Below are positions 8,431 through 17,570 of a DNA stretch of 64,000 nt, in pieces. Origin of the DNA: Lichenicoccus sp964246745. Lineage in GTDB: Bacteria > Pseudomonadota > Alphaproteobacteria > Acetobacterales > Acetobacteraceae. The position numbers and the translations under genes were made by a program. The stretch lies in the NCBI GenBank assembly GCA_964246745.1, contig CAXTRK010000006.1:71654-135653 (forward strand), given 5' to 3'. Position 1 is the stretch's first letter. Each line of letters begins with the position of its first letter. Below the pieces are notes generated by a model. The model did not search any database, was not told where the DNA came from, and saw nothing but the letters and a program-made list of their open reading frames with translations.

Positions 8431-9395
8431 TGAACCCGCTTCGACACATCGAGCCAGATCAAGCCTCGGCGGACGATGCCCTCGTGCGTGTGATCAGGAG
8501 CGCGCAGGCAGCCGGCTACCGCTTCATCACGACGACGCCGGAGACGCACAGGAGGGTCAATGCCCGCCCGGGCAACCAATGGGGTCATACCCTTGCCGAC
8601 GTTCTTGGCTGGAGCCGTCCATTCCATGCGGGAGCGCTGCCGACTCCCCTCGAGCAGGCGCTCGACGACGCGCGCGCCCTGTTGCCATGCGACGGCGGGT
8701 GGCGGAGCGCGCTGCGCCTGTCCTCGTTGGCCGATCTGTTGTTCCTGCATTCCGCCTATCCCACCAACGAAGCGGACGCGGTGTTCTTCGGGCCCGACAC
8801 CTATCGCTTTGCGGATGCGCTGCGAGATCATCTGCGGCTGAGCCAGGCCGAGATCCGCCGGTGCGTCGATATCGGCTGCGGCGCCGGCGCTGGCGGCATC
8901 CTGGCGGCGCTGGCGCGTCCGCACTGCGAGACCGTGTTCGTCGACATCAACGACAAAGCCCTGCGCCTGGCACGTGCCAACGCGCGGGCCGCGGGGGCGA
9001 AAAATGTCCGCTTTCTCAGGAGCGATCTGCTCGAGGCGGTGCCAGGCCGGTTCGATCTGATCATCGCCAATCCGCCGTACCTGATCGATCCGATGGCGCG
9101 CGCCTATCGTCATGGCGGTGGCCCGCTCGGAGCCGGATTGTCGCTCCGCATCGTCGAGACGGCGATCTCCCGGCTGGCGCCGGGCGGCGCCCTGTTGCTC
9201 TACACCGGCTCGGTGATCATCAACGGAGAAGACCGGTTTGCCAGGCGGGCCGGGCGGCTGCTCGACGATGCCGGACTGCGCTGGTCGATGCGGGAGGTCG
9301 ACCCGGACGTGTTTGGCGAGGAACTCGACACTGCGGCCTATGAAGCCGCCGACCGCATCGCGGCAGTGGTGTTGACAGCAACCAAAGGAGAGTAG
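8430..9395 (+). CDS. Class I SAM-dependent methyltransferase (HemK-like small-MT fold)
   Basis: 321 residues. It has the SAM-binding motif I VDIGCGAGAGG at residues 146-156, an acidic loop (VFVDIND) and the NPPY motif at 214-217 (LIIANPPYLID). NPPY is typical of methyltransferases acting on amide or exocyclic amine nitrogens, such as PrmC, RsmC and adenine methylases. The ~130-residue N-terminal extension does not resemble the PrmC substrate domain, so the target is unknown. The ATG overlaps the last base of the upstream stop codon, implying translational coupling to the ATP-grasp gene. Confidence 0.85.
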   Translation: MNPLRHIEPDQASADDALVRVIRSAQAAGYRFITTTPETHRRVNARPGNQWGHTLADVLGWSRPFHAGALPTPLEQALDDARALLPCDGGWRSALRLSSLADLLFLHSAYPTNEADAVFFGPDTYRFADALRDHLRLSQAEIRRCVDIGCGAGAGGILAALARPHCETVFVDINDKALRLARANARAAGAKNVRFLRSDLLEAVPGRFDLIIANPPYLIDPMARAYRHGGGPLGAGLSLRIVETAISRLAPGGALLLYTGSVIINGEDRFARRAGRLLDDAGLRWSMREVDPDVFGEELDTAAYEAADRIAAVVLTATKGE

Positions 9396-9398
9396 GCC

Positions 9399-10292
9399 TT
9401 GCCCGACAGCACCCTGGCGGCTGGATACCAGCCATTCGAGACCGCGCGGCACGATCTGCAGTGCCGCCTCGCCGAGTTCAACCGCCGTCGGCTCACTCCG
9501 ACCCTGCCCGATGATGGCTGGCAGTCCGGTCTGGCTGACGATATGGCGCTCATGATCAAGGAAAGCCGTTTTATCGAGGAGCAGCGCGCCGCCGTGGCGG
9601 ACCGCGCCGCGGGGGCGCCTGCCGATCCGGACGACTTCATCGCCTGGTTCGAGGCGCTGGAGCAGGATGGTCCGGGACAGGGCGATCCGCTGTTTGTATG
9701 GTTGGCCGACCATGCCGATCTCGACGAGATGCGCTGGTTTCTCACGCAGGAGGTCGCCGGCGAGGCCGGTTTCGAGGACCTCACCGCGCTCACCCAGGTC
9801 AAGATGCCAATGCGGCCGAAGCTGGAACTGGCGCGGAACTACTGGGACGAGATGGGGCGCGGCAACGCCAAGGGCATGCACGGCCCCATGCTGGAGCTGC
9901 TGAGCGCACGCCTCGGCCTCGAGCCGCGCCTGGAGACGACCGTCTGGGAAGCTCTGGCCCTGGCCAACACCATGGTCGGGCTCGCCGTCAACCGTCGCTA
10001 TGCCTATCATTCGGTGGGAGCGCTCGGCGTGATCGAGTTGACGGCGCCCGGACGCGCCGCCCTGGTCGCGGCCGGCCTGAAGCGCCTTGGCATCGACGCT
10101 GGCGACCGGCACTATTTCGACCTGCACGCCGTGCTCGACGTGAAGCACTCCGCCGCCTGGAACGCCGAAGTCCTGCGTCCGCTCGTCGCCGCCGAGCCCA
10201 GCACCGCGCCGGCGATCGCCGAAGGCGCGCTGATGCGGCTTCTGAACGGCGCGCGCTGCTTCGCGCGCTATCGACGGGAGTTCGGTTGCTGA
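9399..10292 (+). CDS. Iron-containing redox enzyme, heme-oxygenase-like diiron family
   Basis: 297 residues starting at TTG 9399, with AAAGGAG 9 bases upstream. It shows the family pattern: WFLTQEVAGEAGFEDL, then NYWDEMGRGNAKGMHGPML (the D/E-E-x-G-x-G...H segment) and finally HYFDLHAVLDVKHSAAWN (H...D-x3-H). These carry the candidate iron ligands of heme-oxygenase-like diiron oxidases/oxygenases, a family including UndA, SznF and BesC. The chemistry of this member is unknown. It sits 3 bp after the methyltransferase and overlaps the kinase start by 7 bp, so the four genes from 7417 look like one pathway. Confidence 0.82.
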   Translation: MPDSTLAAGYQPFETARHDLQCRLAEFNRRRLTPTLPDDGWQSGLADDMALMIKESRFIEEQRAAVADRAAGAPADPDDFIAWFEALEQDGPGQGDPLFVWLADHADLDEMRWFLTQEVAGEAGFEDLTALTQVKMPMRPKLELARNYWDEMGRGNAKGMHGPMLELLSARLGLEPRLETTVWEALALANTMVGLAVNRRYAYHSVGALGVIELTAPGRAALVAAGLKRLGIDAGDRHYFDLHAVLDVKHSAAWNAEVLRPLVAAEPSTAPAIAEGALMRLLNGARCFARYRREFGC

Positions 10293-11161
10293 ACGCCGTC
10301 AACACGTCTGCCGAGGGGATTTTCGACGACCGCACTGCTGCTGCGGGCGAAGCCGATGCGCTGATCGCGCACAGGATCATCGCCTGCCGTGCCGCGCTCG
10401 GCCGCCCGGTGCTGGCGGGACTGAGCGGCGCGCAGGGCAGCGGCAAATCAACCACCGCGTTGCGGCTGGCCAAACGCCTGCACGACGCCGGCTTCAGCGT
10501 CGCCGTGTTATCGCTCGACGACTTCTATCTCACCCGTGCTGAGCGGGCGTTGCTGAGCCGCGATGTGCATCCGCTGCTCAGCACGCGCGGCGTGCCTGGA
10601 ACGCACGATGTTCCGATGGCGGTGCGCACGATCGAGGCGTTACAAGCCCAACACGGCGTCACCGCGGCACCTGTGTTCGACAAACCGAGCGACGACCGCG
10701 CGCCGCCAGCCGAATGGCCGCGCTACGCGTCGCCTGTCGATATCGTCCTGTTCGAAGGCTGGTGCGTCGGCGTCCGGCCGATGCCCGAGGATGGGCTGGC
10801 GCACCCGATCAACGCGTTGGAGCGTCATGAAGACGCCGAGGGACGGTGGCGCCGGCACGTCGACGCGGCGCTTCGCGCGGAGTACCGGCGCTTGTTCGAC
10901 CGCATCGACTTCCTGGTCCTGCTGCGCGCGCCGGGTTTCGAGGAGGTGCATCGCTGGCGGGCCGAGCAGGAGATGAACCTGACGCGCTCGCACGATGTGT
11001 CGGCCTCGATCATGAACGATGCCGCAATCGCGCGCTTCATCGCGCATTACGAGCGGCTGACACGCTGGATTCTGACGGACGAGCCGGCCGACCTGGTGAT
11101 CGACATCGATACCGATCGTACTCCGCTGCGATGGCGGCGCGGGCGGCGGCGCTGCCCGTGA
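10286..11161 (+). CDS. D-glycerate 3-kinase-like P-loop kinase
   Basis: 291 residues from a TTG at 10286 that follows a GGGAG sequence and overlaps the preceding stop by 7 bp. The P-loop GAQGSGKST lies at residues 48-56. It is followed by VAVLSLDDFYLTRAER, VPGTHDVPM, FDKPSDDRAPPAEWP and VLFEGWCVGVRP, all characteristic of the YfhA/GLYK family of D-glycerate 3-kinases related to PRK/uridine kinases. The reaction would be phosphorylation of D-glycerate, but embedded in this operon a different small-molecule substrate is possible. Confidence 0.82.
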   Translation: MLNAVNTSAEGIFDDRTAAAGEADALIAHRIIACRAALGRPVLAGLSGAQGSGKSTTALRLAKRLHDAGFSVAVLSLDDFYLTRAERALLSRDVHPLLSTRGVPGTHDVPMAVRTIEALQAQHGVTAAPVFDKPSDDRAPPAEWPRYASPVDIVLFEGWCVGVRPMPEDGLAHPINALERHEDAEGRWRRHVDAALRAEYRRLFDRIDFLVLLRAPGFEEVHRWRAEQEMNLTRSHDVSASIMNDAAIARFIAHYERLTRWILTDEPADLVIDIDTDRTPLRWRRGRRRCP

Positions 11162-11166
11162 TCAGC

Positions 11167-12678
11167 TCAGATTTCGAACTCCACGCCCTGCGCGAGCGGC
11201 AGGGATAGCCCGTAATTGATCGCGCTGGTGACGCGGCGCATATACGCCTTCCAGGAATCCGAGCCAGACTCGCGGCCGCCGCCGGTCTCCTTTTCGCCGC
11301 CGAAGGCGCCGCCGATCTCAGCGCCCGACGGACCCATGTTGACGTTGGCGATGCCGCAATCCGAGCCGACCGCGGAGAGGAACAGTTCGCTTTCCCGCAG
11401 GTCGCGCGTGAAGATCGACGACGACAGACCCTGCGCGACGCCGTTATGCAGCGCCAGCGCCTCGTCGAACGAGCCATATTTCAGCACATAGAGGATCGGC
11501 GCGAAGGTCTCGTCGAGCACCGGGCCGCGCTGCCCGGGCATCAGCACCAAGGCCGGGCGGACGTAGTAGGCGTCTCCGGCGCCGATCCGCTCGCCGCCGA
11601 TGACCGTGCCGCCGGCGTCGCGTGCCCGACCGAGCGCCGCCTGCATCGCCTCGAAGGCGTCACGGTCGATCAGCGGCCCGACCAGGTGCTCGCCCAGCAA
11701 TGGATTGCCGACGGAGATCCCGGCGAACACCGAGCGCAACCGCGTGGTGAAGCCGTCATGGATGCTCTCATGGACGATCAGACGACGCAGGCTGGTGCAG
11801 CGCTGGCCCGCGGTGCCCATGGCGGCGAACGCGACCGCACGCAGCGCCAGTTCCTGGTCCGCGGACGGACAGACAATCGAGGCGTTGTTGCCGCCCAGCT
11901 CGAGAATGGCGCGCCCGAACCGCGCTGCCACTTGCGGGCCGACGACGCGGCCCATCGCGGTCGAGCCGGTTGCCGACAGCACCGCGACGCGAGCATCGGC
12001 CGCCAGCGACGCGCCGGCCTCGCGGCCGCCGAGCAGCAGCCCGCACAGGCCGGCGGGCGCCTCGCCGAAACGCGCTTGCGCGCGGGCGAACAGCGCCATC
12101 GTGGCGAGTGCCACCAGAGGCGTCTTCTCGGAAGGCTTCCACACCACCGAGTCGCCGCAGACCAGAGCCAGCGCCGCGTTCCAGGCCCAGACCGCGACCG
12201 GGAAATTGAAGGCGGAAATCACCCCTACCACGCCGGCCGGGTGCCACTGCTCCATCATGCGGTGTTCCGGGCGCTCGCTGGTGATGGTCAGGCCGTAGAG
12301 CTGGCGCGACAGGCCGACCGCGAAGTCGCAGATGTCGATCATCTCCTGCACCTCGCCCAGACCCTCGCTGGGGATCTTGCCGGCCTCGATCACGACCAGC
12401 CGGGCAAGCGCGTCCTTGGCGGCGCGCAGCTCCTCGCCGAACAGGCGCACCAGTTCGCCGCGTCGCGGCGCCGGCACGCGTCGCCATGCGAGGAAGGCGG
12501 CGTGGGCTTCGGCGAGCACCGTCTCCGCCGCCTGGGTATGATCGATCCGGGCGATGATCGCGCCACTCAGCGGCGAGCGCACCGGATAGGCGCCTTCGGC
12601 AAGGATGCGGCGCGGCACGTCCAGCGCGGAGAGGATCTCGATGGTCTCGTAAGGCAGATCCAGATGGTCCGGGTTCAT
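11167..12678 (-). CDS. ALDH7-family aldehyde dehydrogenase (aminoadipate-semialdehyde / piperideine-6-carboxylate dehydrogenase type)
   Basis: 503 residues. ALDH7 (antiquitin) features are clear: WHPAGVVGVISAFNFPVAVW, VVWKPSEKTPL, LELGGNNASIV with the general-base Glu, and the catalytic Cys in GTAGQRCTSLRRLIVH. The C-terminal run NVNMGPSGAEIGGAFGGEKE is typical of the alpha-aminoadipic semialdehyde dehydrogenases (AmaB-like), giving 2-aminoadipate from the semialdehyde/P6C. The ATG at 12678 overlaps the permease stop by 4 bp (ATGA), so translation is coupled. With hglS nearby this suggests lysine catabolism. It faces the kinase gene tail-to-tail with a 5 bp gap. Confidence 0.9.
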   Translation of the reverse strand: MNPDHLDLPYETIEILSALDVPRRILAEGAYPVRSPLSGAIIARIDHTQAAETVLAEAHAAFLAWRRVPAPRRGELVRLFGEELRAAKDALARLVVIEAGKIPSEGLGEVQEMIDICDFAVGLSRQLYGLTITSERPEHRMMEQWHPAGVVGVISAFNFPVAVWAWNAALALVCGDSVVWKPSEKTPLVALATMALFARAQARFGEAPAGLCGLLLGGREAGASLAADARVAVLSATGSTAMGRVVGPQVAARFGRAILELGGNNASIVCPSADQELALRAVAFAAMGTAGQRCTSLRRLIVHESIHDGFTTRLRSVFAGISVGNPLLGEHLVGPLIDRDAFEAMQAALGRARDAGGTVIGGERIGAGDAYYVRPALVLMPGQRGPVLDETFAPILYVLKYGSFDEALALHNGVAQGLSSSIFTRDLRESELFLSAVGSDCGIANVNMGPSGAEIGGAFGGEKETGGGRESGSDSWKAYMRRVTSAINYGLSLPLAQGVEFEI

Positions 12679-14261
12679 CTCAGCTCCTCGCCTAAATGCG
12701 CCGCCTCCCGCGCCAGCGTGGAGTGGCGCCTGCCATAGGCGATATAGGTGACAGCGCCGATCGCCGCGTAGCCGAGCAGCAGCAGTGCGGGAACCGGATT
12801 GCCGTTGAACAGGGAGATGGTGAGATCGATGAGCAGCGGCGCCGCCATCACCAGGCAGAACGCGATGCCGAGCGCCGGCGTCGTGCCGATCCAGACGCCG
12901 CGTATCCGCACCCCTCCGAGCGGAACGCGGAAGGGGGCTGCGATCTCCGGACGGGCATTGCGCTGCCAGATCACGGTGAAGCTGACGATGCCGAAGGCCA
13001 CTGTGGTGCCGAGGCTGACCAGGTCGCTGATGATGTCGATCGGCAGCACGGCGGCGGCAAACGCGGTGCCGGTGCCGACGGCGATGCTGCCGAGCCAGGG
13101 CGTGCGGAAGCGCGGGTGCACGTTCTGGAACAGGCGCGGCAGCAGGCCGTCGCGCGACATGGTGTAGAAGATGCGCGACTGGCCGTATTGCAGCACCAGC
13201 ATCACCGAACACAGGCCGGTGACGGCGCCGATCTTGATCAGCAAAGCGAGCCAGGGCTCGTGCATGGCGTTGACCGCGATCGCCAGCGGGTCCGGCACGC
13301 CGAGTTCGCGGTACGGCACGATGCCGGTTAGCACGCCCGCGACCAGGATATAGACGACCGTGCAGACCGCGAGCGAGCTGAGGATGCCGATCGGCACGTC
13401 GCGCTTGGGATTGCGCGCCTCGGCGGCGGCGGTCGACACCGCTTCGAAGCCGACATAGGCAAAGAAGATCACCGACGCCGCGCGGAAGATGCCCGGCACG
13501 CCGAAATGCATCCCGCCGGTGCTGGGCGGGATGAACGGCACCCAGTTCGAGCTGTGCACCGCGCCGATGCCCAGCGCCACGAAGATCACCAGCACCGAGA
13601 CCTTGATCACCACGATGACGCTGTTGACCGTCGCCGATTCGGTGACGCCCACGACAAGAATCGCGGTGACCAGCAGGCTGGCGGCTGCCGCCACCAGATC
13701 CAGCCCGCCGCTCCAATGCAGCGTGTTGCTGCTGGCGGTCTGCACGGTGGTGATCAGCGGCGTGTGGAGCCAGCCTGGCACGGTGACGCCGAAATTCTGC
13801 AGCAGGCTGGTGGCATAGCCGGAGAAGCCCGCGGCCACCGCCGCGGTGGAAATGCCGTATTCGAGCACCAGCAGCCATCCGGTGATCCAGGCGAACACCT
13901 CGCCCACCGCGACATAGGCGTAGGTGTAGGCCGATCCGCTGACCGGCATCACCGAGGCGAGCTCGCCGTAGGAGAGCGCGGTGAAGACGCACGCGAGCCC
14001 AGCCAGCAGAAACGAGAGCAGCACCGCCGGCCCCGCGTAGTGGGCGGCCGCGGTGCCGGTCATGACGTAGATGCCGGCGCCAATCGTGGATCCCACTCCG
14101 AGCATGGTCAGGTTGAGCGGACCGAGCGTGCGCTTGAGCCGGTGCGAGGCGATCTCCGCCTCGACATGGGCGATCGGCTTCTTCAGCATCAACCGGCTTG
14201 AGCCTGGCACCTTCGCGGTGATCGGCCTGGCGGCGGGTTGAACATTTTGCATACGGCCCAT
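12675..14261 (-). CDS. APC-superfamily amino-acid permease (CAT type)
   Basis: 528 residues from the ATG at 14261; an ATG at 14252 is equally possible, a TTG at 14297 less so. It has 12-14 hydrophobic segments. The first carries the APC signature TMLGVGSTIGAGIYVMTG, followed by LSYGELASVMPVSGSAYTYAYV. The central VIFFAYVGFEAVSTAAAEARNPKRD is characteristic of cationic-amino-acid/YfnA transporters. It is the first gene of a two-gene operon with the ALDH7 dehydrogenase, which suggests import of lysine or a derivative; substrate is inference. Confidence 0.9.
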   Translation of the reverse strand: MGRMQNVQPAARPITAKVPGSSRLMLKKPIAHVEAEIASHRLKRTLGPLNLTMLGVGSTIGAGIYVMTGTAAAHYAGPAVLLSFLLAGLACVFTALSYGELASVMPVSGSAYTYAYVAVGEVFAWITGWLLVLEYGISTAAVAAGFSGYATSLLQNFGVTVPGWLHTPLITTVQTASSNTLHWSGGLDLVAAAASLLVTAILVVGVTESATVNSVIVVIKVSVLVIFVALGIGAVHSSNWVPFIPPSTGGMHFGVPGIFRAASVIFFAYVGFEAVSTAAAEARNPKRDVPIGILSSLAVCTVVYILVAGVLTGIVPYRELGVPDPLAIAVNAMHEPWLALLIKIGAVTGLCSVMLVLQYGQSRIFYTMSRDGLLPRLFQNVHPRFRTPWLGSIAVGTGTAFAAAVLPIDIISDLVSLGTTVAFGIVSFTVIWQRNARPEIAAPFRVPLGGVRIRGVWIGTTPALGIAFCLVMAAPLLIDLTISLFNGNPVPALLLLGYAAIGAVTYIAYGRRHSTLAREAAHLGEELR

Positions 14262-14348
14262 GCGCGCACCGTATGGAGTGCCGAGCGGGAGGGTCAAGGG
14301 GCATCACGAAGGTAGTGAACGGCGGCCAAAGCTGCTTTGCTACGACCC

Positions 14349-15236
14349 ATGACCGAAGGTAATGGGGCTCCGCTCGCCATCGTGACGATGGTCTATAACG
14401 AGGCGCGGTTCCTGCCGGTCTGGCTGCGCCACTATATCGCTCAGGTGCCGGCCTCGCACTGCTATGTCATCGACCATGGCTCCAGCGATGGCAGCACGCA
14501 GGCGGCGTGTGTTCCGTTGGGGTTGAACCTGCTGCGGATTCCGCGTTCGCCGATGGACGATGACCGTCGCGTGCGGTTCATCTCGCAACTCTGCGCATCG
14601 TTGCTCATCTGGTATCGCAGCGTTGTCTATGTCGATGTGGATGAACTGCTGCTGGCGGACCCTGCCCGGCATGCCTCGCTCGCCGATTATGCCGATGGCC
14701 TGCCCTCGGACGCGGTGATCTCCGCCGTCGGCCTCGACGTGGTGCACAGCCCCGAGGACGAATCGGCGCTCGACTGGGAGCGGCCGGTGAGCGCGCAGCG
14801 GCGCTGGGCGCGGTTCAGCTCGTCGATGTGCAAGCCGGTGCTGATCAAGCGGCCGGTGCGCTGGGCGCCTGGCTTCCACAACATCGACGCGCCGCCCTCG
14901 TTCGGCGAGCTGTTTCTGTTTCACCTGCGTTATGTCGACCTGTCTTACGGGCTTGAACGGCTGGCGCGGACGCGCGCGCAGTCCTGGGTGTCGGAACAGG
15001 CCGGCCTGCATCAGCGCGTGGCGGACGCGGCATGGCGGCAGATGCTGCTGGCCATGGCCGGTCTGCCGCGGCGTCCGAACGGAACGCTCGGCGCGGATGA
15101 TCAGGACCTGCAAGCCTGGCTCGCCCGGGTGATGAATAGCGCCGAGTCGCGGCGGCACGAGCTTTACCGCATCGACCTGCATCTCAGCGGCGATGCGCTC
15201 TGGCGATTGCCGGAGCGTTTTGTGGGGAGGTTCTAA
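14349..15236 (+). CDS. Family 2-like glycosyltransferase
   Basis: 295 residues from the ATG at 14349, with a TTG 12 bases upstream as alternative. The N-terminus has the GT-A start LAIVTMVYNEARFLPVWLRHY, then CYVIDHGSSDGST, and a DxD-like motif in VVYVDVDELLLADP. Lys/Arg-rich segments and an FHLRYVDLSYG region follow, as in short uncharacterised GT2 proteins that act on nucleotide sugars. The acceptor is unknown. The gene is divergent from the permease and its stop overlaps the stop of the DUF2934 gene on the other strand by 4 bp. Confidence 0.8.
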   Translation: MTEGNGAPLAIVTMVYNEARFLPVWLRHYIAQVPASHCYVIDHGSSDGSTQAACVPLGLNLLRIPRSPMDDDRRVRFISQLCASLLIWYRSVVYVDVDELLLADPARHASLADYADGLPSDAVISAVGLDVVHSPEDESALDWERPVSAQRRWARFSSSMCKPVLIKRPVRWAPGFHNIDAPPSFGELFLFHLRYVDLSYGLERLARTRAQSWVSEQAGLHQRVADAAWRQMLLAMAGLPRRPNGTLGADDQDLQAWLARVMNSAESRRHELYRIDLHLSGDALWRLPERFVGRF

Positions 15237-15670
15237 GTCTGACGCTTGGGCGTGGGCTGCTTGCTGGCTTTTTTCGTGGACGGTTTGGCGGGCGGCGTCT
15301 CGGGCGATTTTTTGGCGGCTGTCGGCTTCGCGGTGATCTTCTCAGGCGCCGCCGCCTTGGCTGACCGCCTCGGCTTCGGTGTGCTCCGGCCCTCGTTCTC
15401 GTCAGTCAGATGGTCCGGAAAGTCGCCGAGATTGTCTTGCAGGGACGCTTCCTCGACCGGTTCGCCCAGGGTCGGGTCCTCACCCGTCGTCTGCGGGTTC
15501 GCCAACTGCCCGCTGCCCGCGTTCTCTTCCATGGCGACCAGCGCGCTGGCGCGTTCCCAGAATTCATCGTGCCGACCGTGTGGACGGCCGCCCTCGACCC
15601 ACAGATGATAGGCGCGATCGCGGATGCGGTGCTCGCGTTCGGGGTCCTCTTCAAGCGGGTTCGCGGACAT
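15233..15670 (-). CDS. DUF2934 protein with Lys/Ala/Pro-rich tail
   Basis: 145 residues. The N-terminal 45 residues hold the DUF2934 signature (RIRDRAYHLWVEGGRPHGR, then EFWERA). An acidic linker follows. The last 55 residues are rich in Lys, Ala, Pro and Thr and resemble the basic tails of DNA- or polyanion-binding proteins. No function is established for DUF2934. It stands alone, convergent with the glycosyltransferase gene. Confidence 0.8.
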   Translation of the reverse strand: MSANPLEEDPEREHRIRDRAYHLWVEGGRPHGRHDEFWERASALVAMEENAGSGQLANPQTTGEDPTLGEPVEEASLQDNLGDFPDHLTDENEGRSTPKPRRSAKAAAPEKITAKPTAAKKSPETPPAKPSTKKASKQPTPKRQT

Positions 15671-15816
15671 TTCAATGCTCCTTCATACGGGTGCGAATCG
15701 CCACATCCTGCCAAGCGGTTCCCGTTTCCGTTGACGACCTGGAGAAATGCGTCAAGGGCTTTCACGGCGCGAAAGGCATCGCCATCTCGGCAACACCGAA
15801 GGCTATGGAGGTCATG

Positions 15817-16356
15817 ATGGCGCAGGCGGTTCTGGGTGGCGGGTGCTTCTGGTGCCTGGAAGCGGTGTATGACGATCTCGCTGGTGTCACTGAAGTGATG
15901 TCCGGCTACGCTGGAGGCCATGTCGAACGGCCCAGCTACGAACGCGTCTGCACCGGAACCACCGGGCATGCCGAAGTGGTGCGCGTGACCTACGATCCGT
16001 CGGTGCTTTCGTATGAGGATCTGCTCCGGGTCTTCTTCACAATCCACGATCCAACCACCTTGAACCGTCAGGGCGGCGATGTCGGCACGCAATACCGGTC
16101 GGTTATTTTCGTCGCCAGCGACGAGGAACGCCGGGCCGCGGAGTCGGTGCGCGCGGAGATCGAGGCGGCTGGCATCTGGGACGGCGGCATCGTGACAGAG
16201 ATCGCCCAACTGCCGCCCTTCTACGCGGCCGAGACCGAACATCACGATTATTATGCCCAGCATCCGGGCGCCGGCTATTGCCGCGTGGTGATTGCTCCGA
16301 AGGTGGCCAAGTTCCGTAAGCAATTCGCCGGTCGCCTCAAGCAGGGCGCCGCGTAG
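15817..16356 (+). CDS. msrA: Peptide-methionine (S)-S-oxide reductase MsrA
   Basis: 179 residues. The active-site motif GCFWC is near the N-terminus, with catalytic Cys at residue 10. Family blocks GYAGGHVERPSYERVCTGTTGHAE and DVGTQYRSVIF follow, and AETEHHDYYAQHPGAGYC lies near the end. It reduces methionine-S-sulfoxide in oxidised proteins using thioredoxin. ATG 15817 was chosen because GGAGG ends 5 bases upstream; ATGs at 15805 and 15814 are also in frame. It precedes ispG by 64 bp on the same strand. Confidence 0.95.
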   Translation: MAQAVLGGGCFWCLEAVYDDLAGVTEVMSGYAGGHVERPSYERVCTGTTGHAEVVRVTYDPSVLSYEDLLRVFFTIHDPTTLNRQGGDVGTQYRSVIFVASDEERRAAESVRAEIEAAGIWDGGIVTEIAQLPPFYAAETEHHDYYAQHPGAGYCRVVIAPKVAKFRKQFAGRLKQGAA

Positions 16357-16420
16357 GGCGACTGGTCAACGGGTGGCAATCCTGGCAGGAGTGCCGCCTG
16401 CCAGTCCGGAGCATCAAGCG

Positions 16421-17557
16421 ATGAGCTACCGTCCTTACCAGCAAATTCAGCGGCGCGTCTCCCGCCAGATCCATGTCGGCCGTGTGCCGGTGGGCGGCGA
16501 TGCGCCGATCACCGTGCAGACCATGACCAACACCCTGACCACGGACGCGGCGGCGACCATCGCGCAGATACGCCTGTCGGAACTGGCCGGTGTCGACATC
16601 GTGCGGGTCTCCTGTCCGGACGAGGAGAGCACCGCCGCGCTGGCCGAGATCGTGCGCGAGGTCAATGTGCCGATCGTCGCCGACATCCATTTCCACTACA
16701 AGCGCGCGATCGAGGCGGCGCGCGCCGGGGCCGCGTGCCTGCGCATCAATCCGGGCAATATCGGCAGTCCCGAGCGTGTCCGCGAGGTGGTGCGCGCCGC
16801 GCGCGAGCATGGCTGCTCGATACGCATCGGCGTCAATGCCGGCTCGCTTGAACGGCACCTGCTGGAGAAATACGGCGAGCCCAATCCGGATGCGCTGGTG
16901 GAGAGCGCGCTGGAGCACGCACGCATCCTGCAGGACCATGATTTTCACGAGTTCAAGATCAGCGTGAAGGCGTCCGACGTCTTCCTCGCGGTGGCCGCCT
17001 ACCAGCAGCTCGCCGAGGTTTGCGATCACCCGCTGCATATCGGCATCACCGAGGCGGGTGGGAAGCGCGCCGGCACGGTGAAGTCCGCGATCGGGCTGGG
17101 CAGCCTGCTCTGGGCCGGCATCGGCGACACCCTGCGCGTCTCGCTCTCGGCCGAGCCGGAGGAGGAGGTGCATGTCGGCTGGGAGATGCTCAAGACGCTT
17201 GGCATCCGCCATCGTGGGGTGAAGATCATCTCCTGCCCGTCCTGCGCACGTCAGGGCTTCGACGTCATTCGCACCGTCGCCACCCTGGAAGAGCGGCTCG
17301 CCCATATCGAGACGCCGCTCACCTTGTCCATCATCGGCTGCGTGGTGAACGGCCCGGGCGAGGCGCTGATGACCGATATCGGCGTCACCGGCGGCGGCTC
17401 CGGGAGGCACATGGTCTATGCCGCCGGCAAGCAGGACCACACCATGCCAGCCGAACGGATGGTCGATCATATCGTCGGTCTCGTCGAGGCCAAGGCCGCC
17501 GAGTTCCAGTCGGCCATCGACGCAAACAAGGTAGCCGAGCTGGCAGAGGTGGAGTGA
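16421..17557 (+). CDS. ispG: 4-hydroxy-3-methylbut-2-enyl-diphosphate synthase (flavodoxin/ferredoxin) IspG
   Basis: 378 residues. It starts in the family-typical way (RRVSRQIHVGRVPVGGDAPI, VQTMTN). The C-terminal [4Fe-4S] site is complete: ISCPSCARQGF provides two Cys and SIIGCVVNGPGEA the third, with the iron-ligand Glu two residues before the GVTGGG region in family structures. IspG converts MEcPP to HMBPP in the MEP isoprenoid pathway. The gene is followed 13 bp later by hisS, an arrangement common in proteobacteria. Confidence 0.97.
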   Translation: MSYRPYQQIQRRVSRQIHVGRVPVGGDAPITVQTMTNTLTTDAAATIAQIRLSELAGVDIVRVSCPDEESTAALAEIVREVNVPIVADIHFHYKRAIEAARAGAACLRINPGNIGSPERVREVVRAAREHGCSIRIGVNAGSLERHLLEKYGEPNPDALVESALEHARILQDHDFHEFKISVKASDVFLAVAAYQQLAEVCDHPLHIGITEAGGKRAGTVKSAIGLGSLLWAGIGDTLRVSLSAEPEEEVHVGWEMLKTLGIRHRGVKIISCPSCARQGFDVIRTVATLEERLAHIETPLTLSIIGCVVNGPGEALMTDIGVTGGGSGRHMVYAAGKQDHTMPAERMVDHIVGLVEAKAAEFQSAIDANKVAELAEVE

Positions 17558-17570
17558 CAAGGGCGGATTG

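Noticed and set aside
11167..14307. A 1046-codon minus-strand frame that could be read as a giant permease-ALDH fusion
   Set aside because: Only the last 503 codons (ALDH) are meaningful in this frame. The permease is read in another frame and ends within the ALDH start, so these are two coupled genes.
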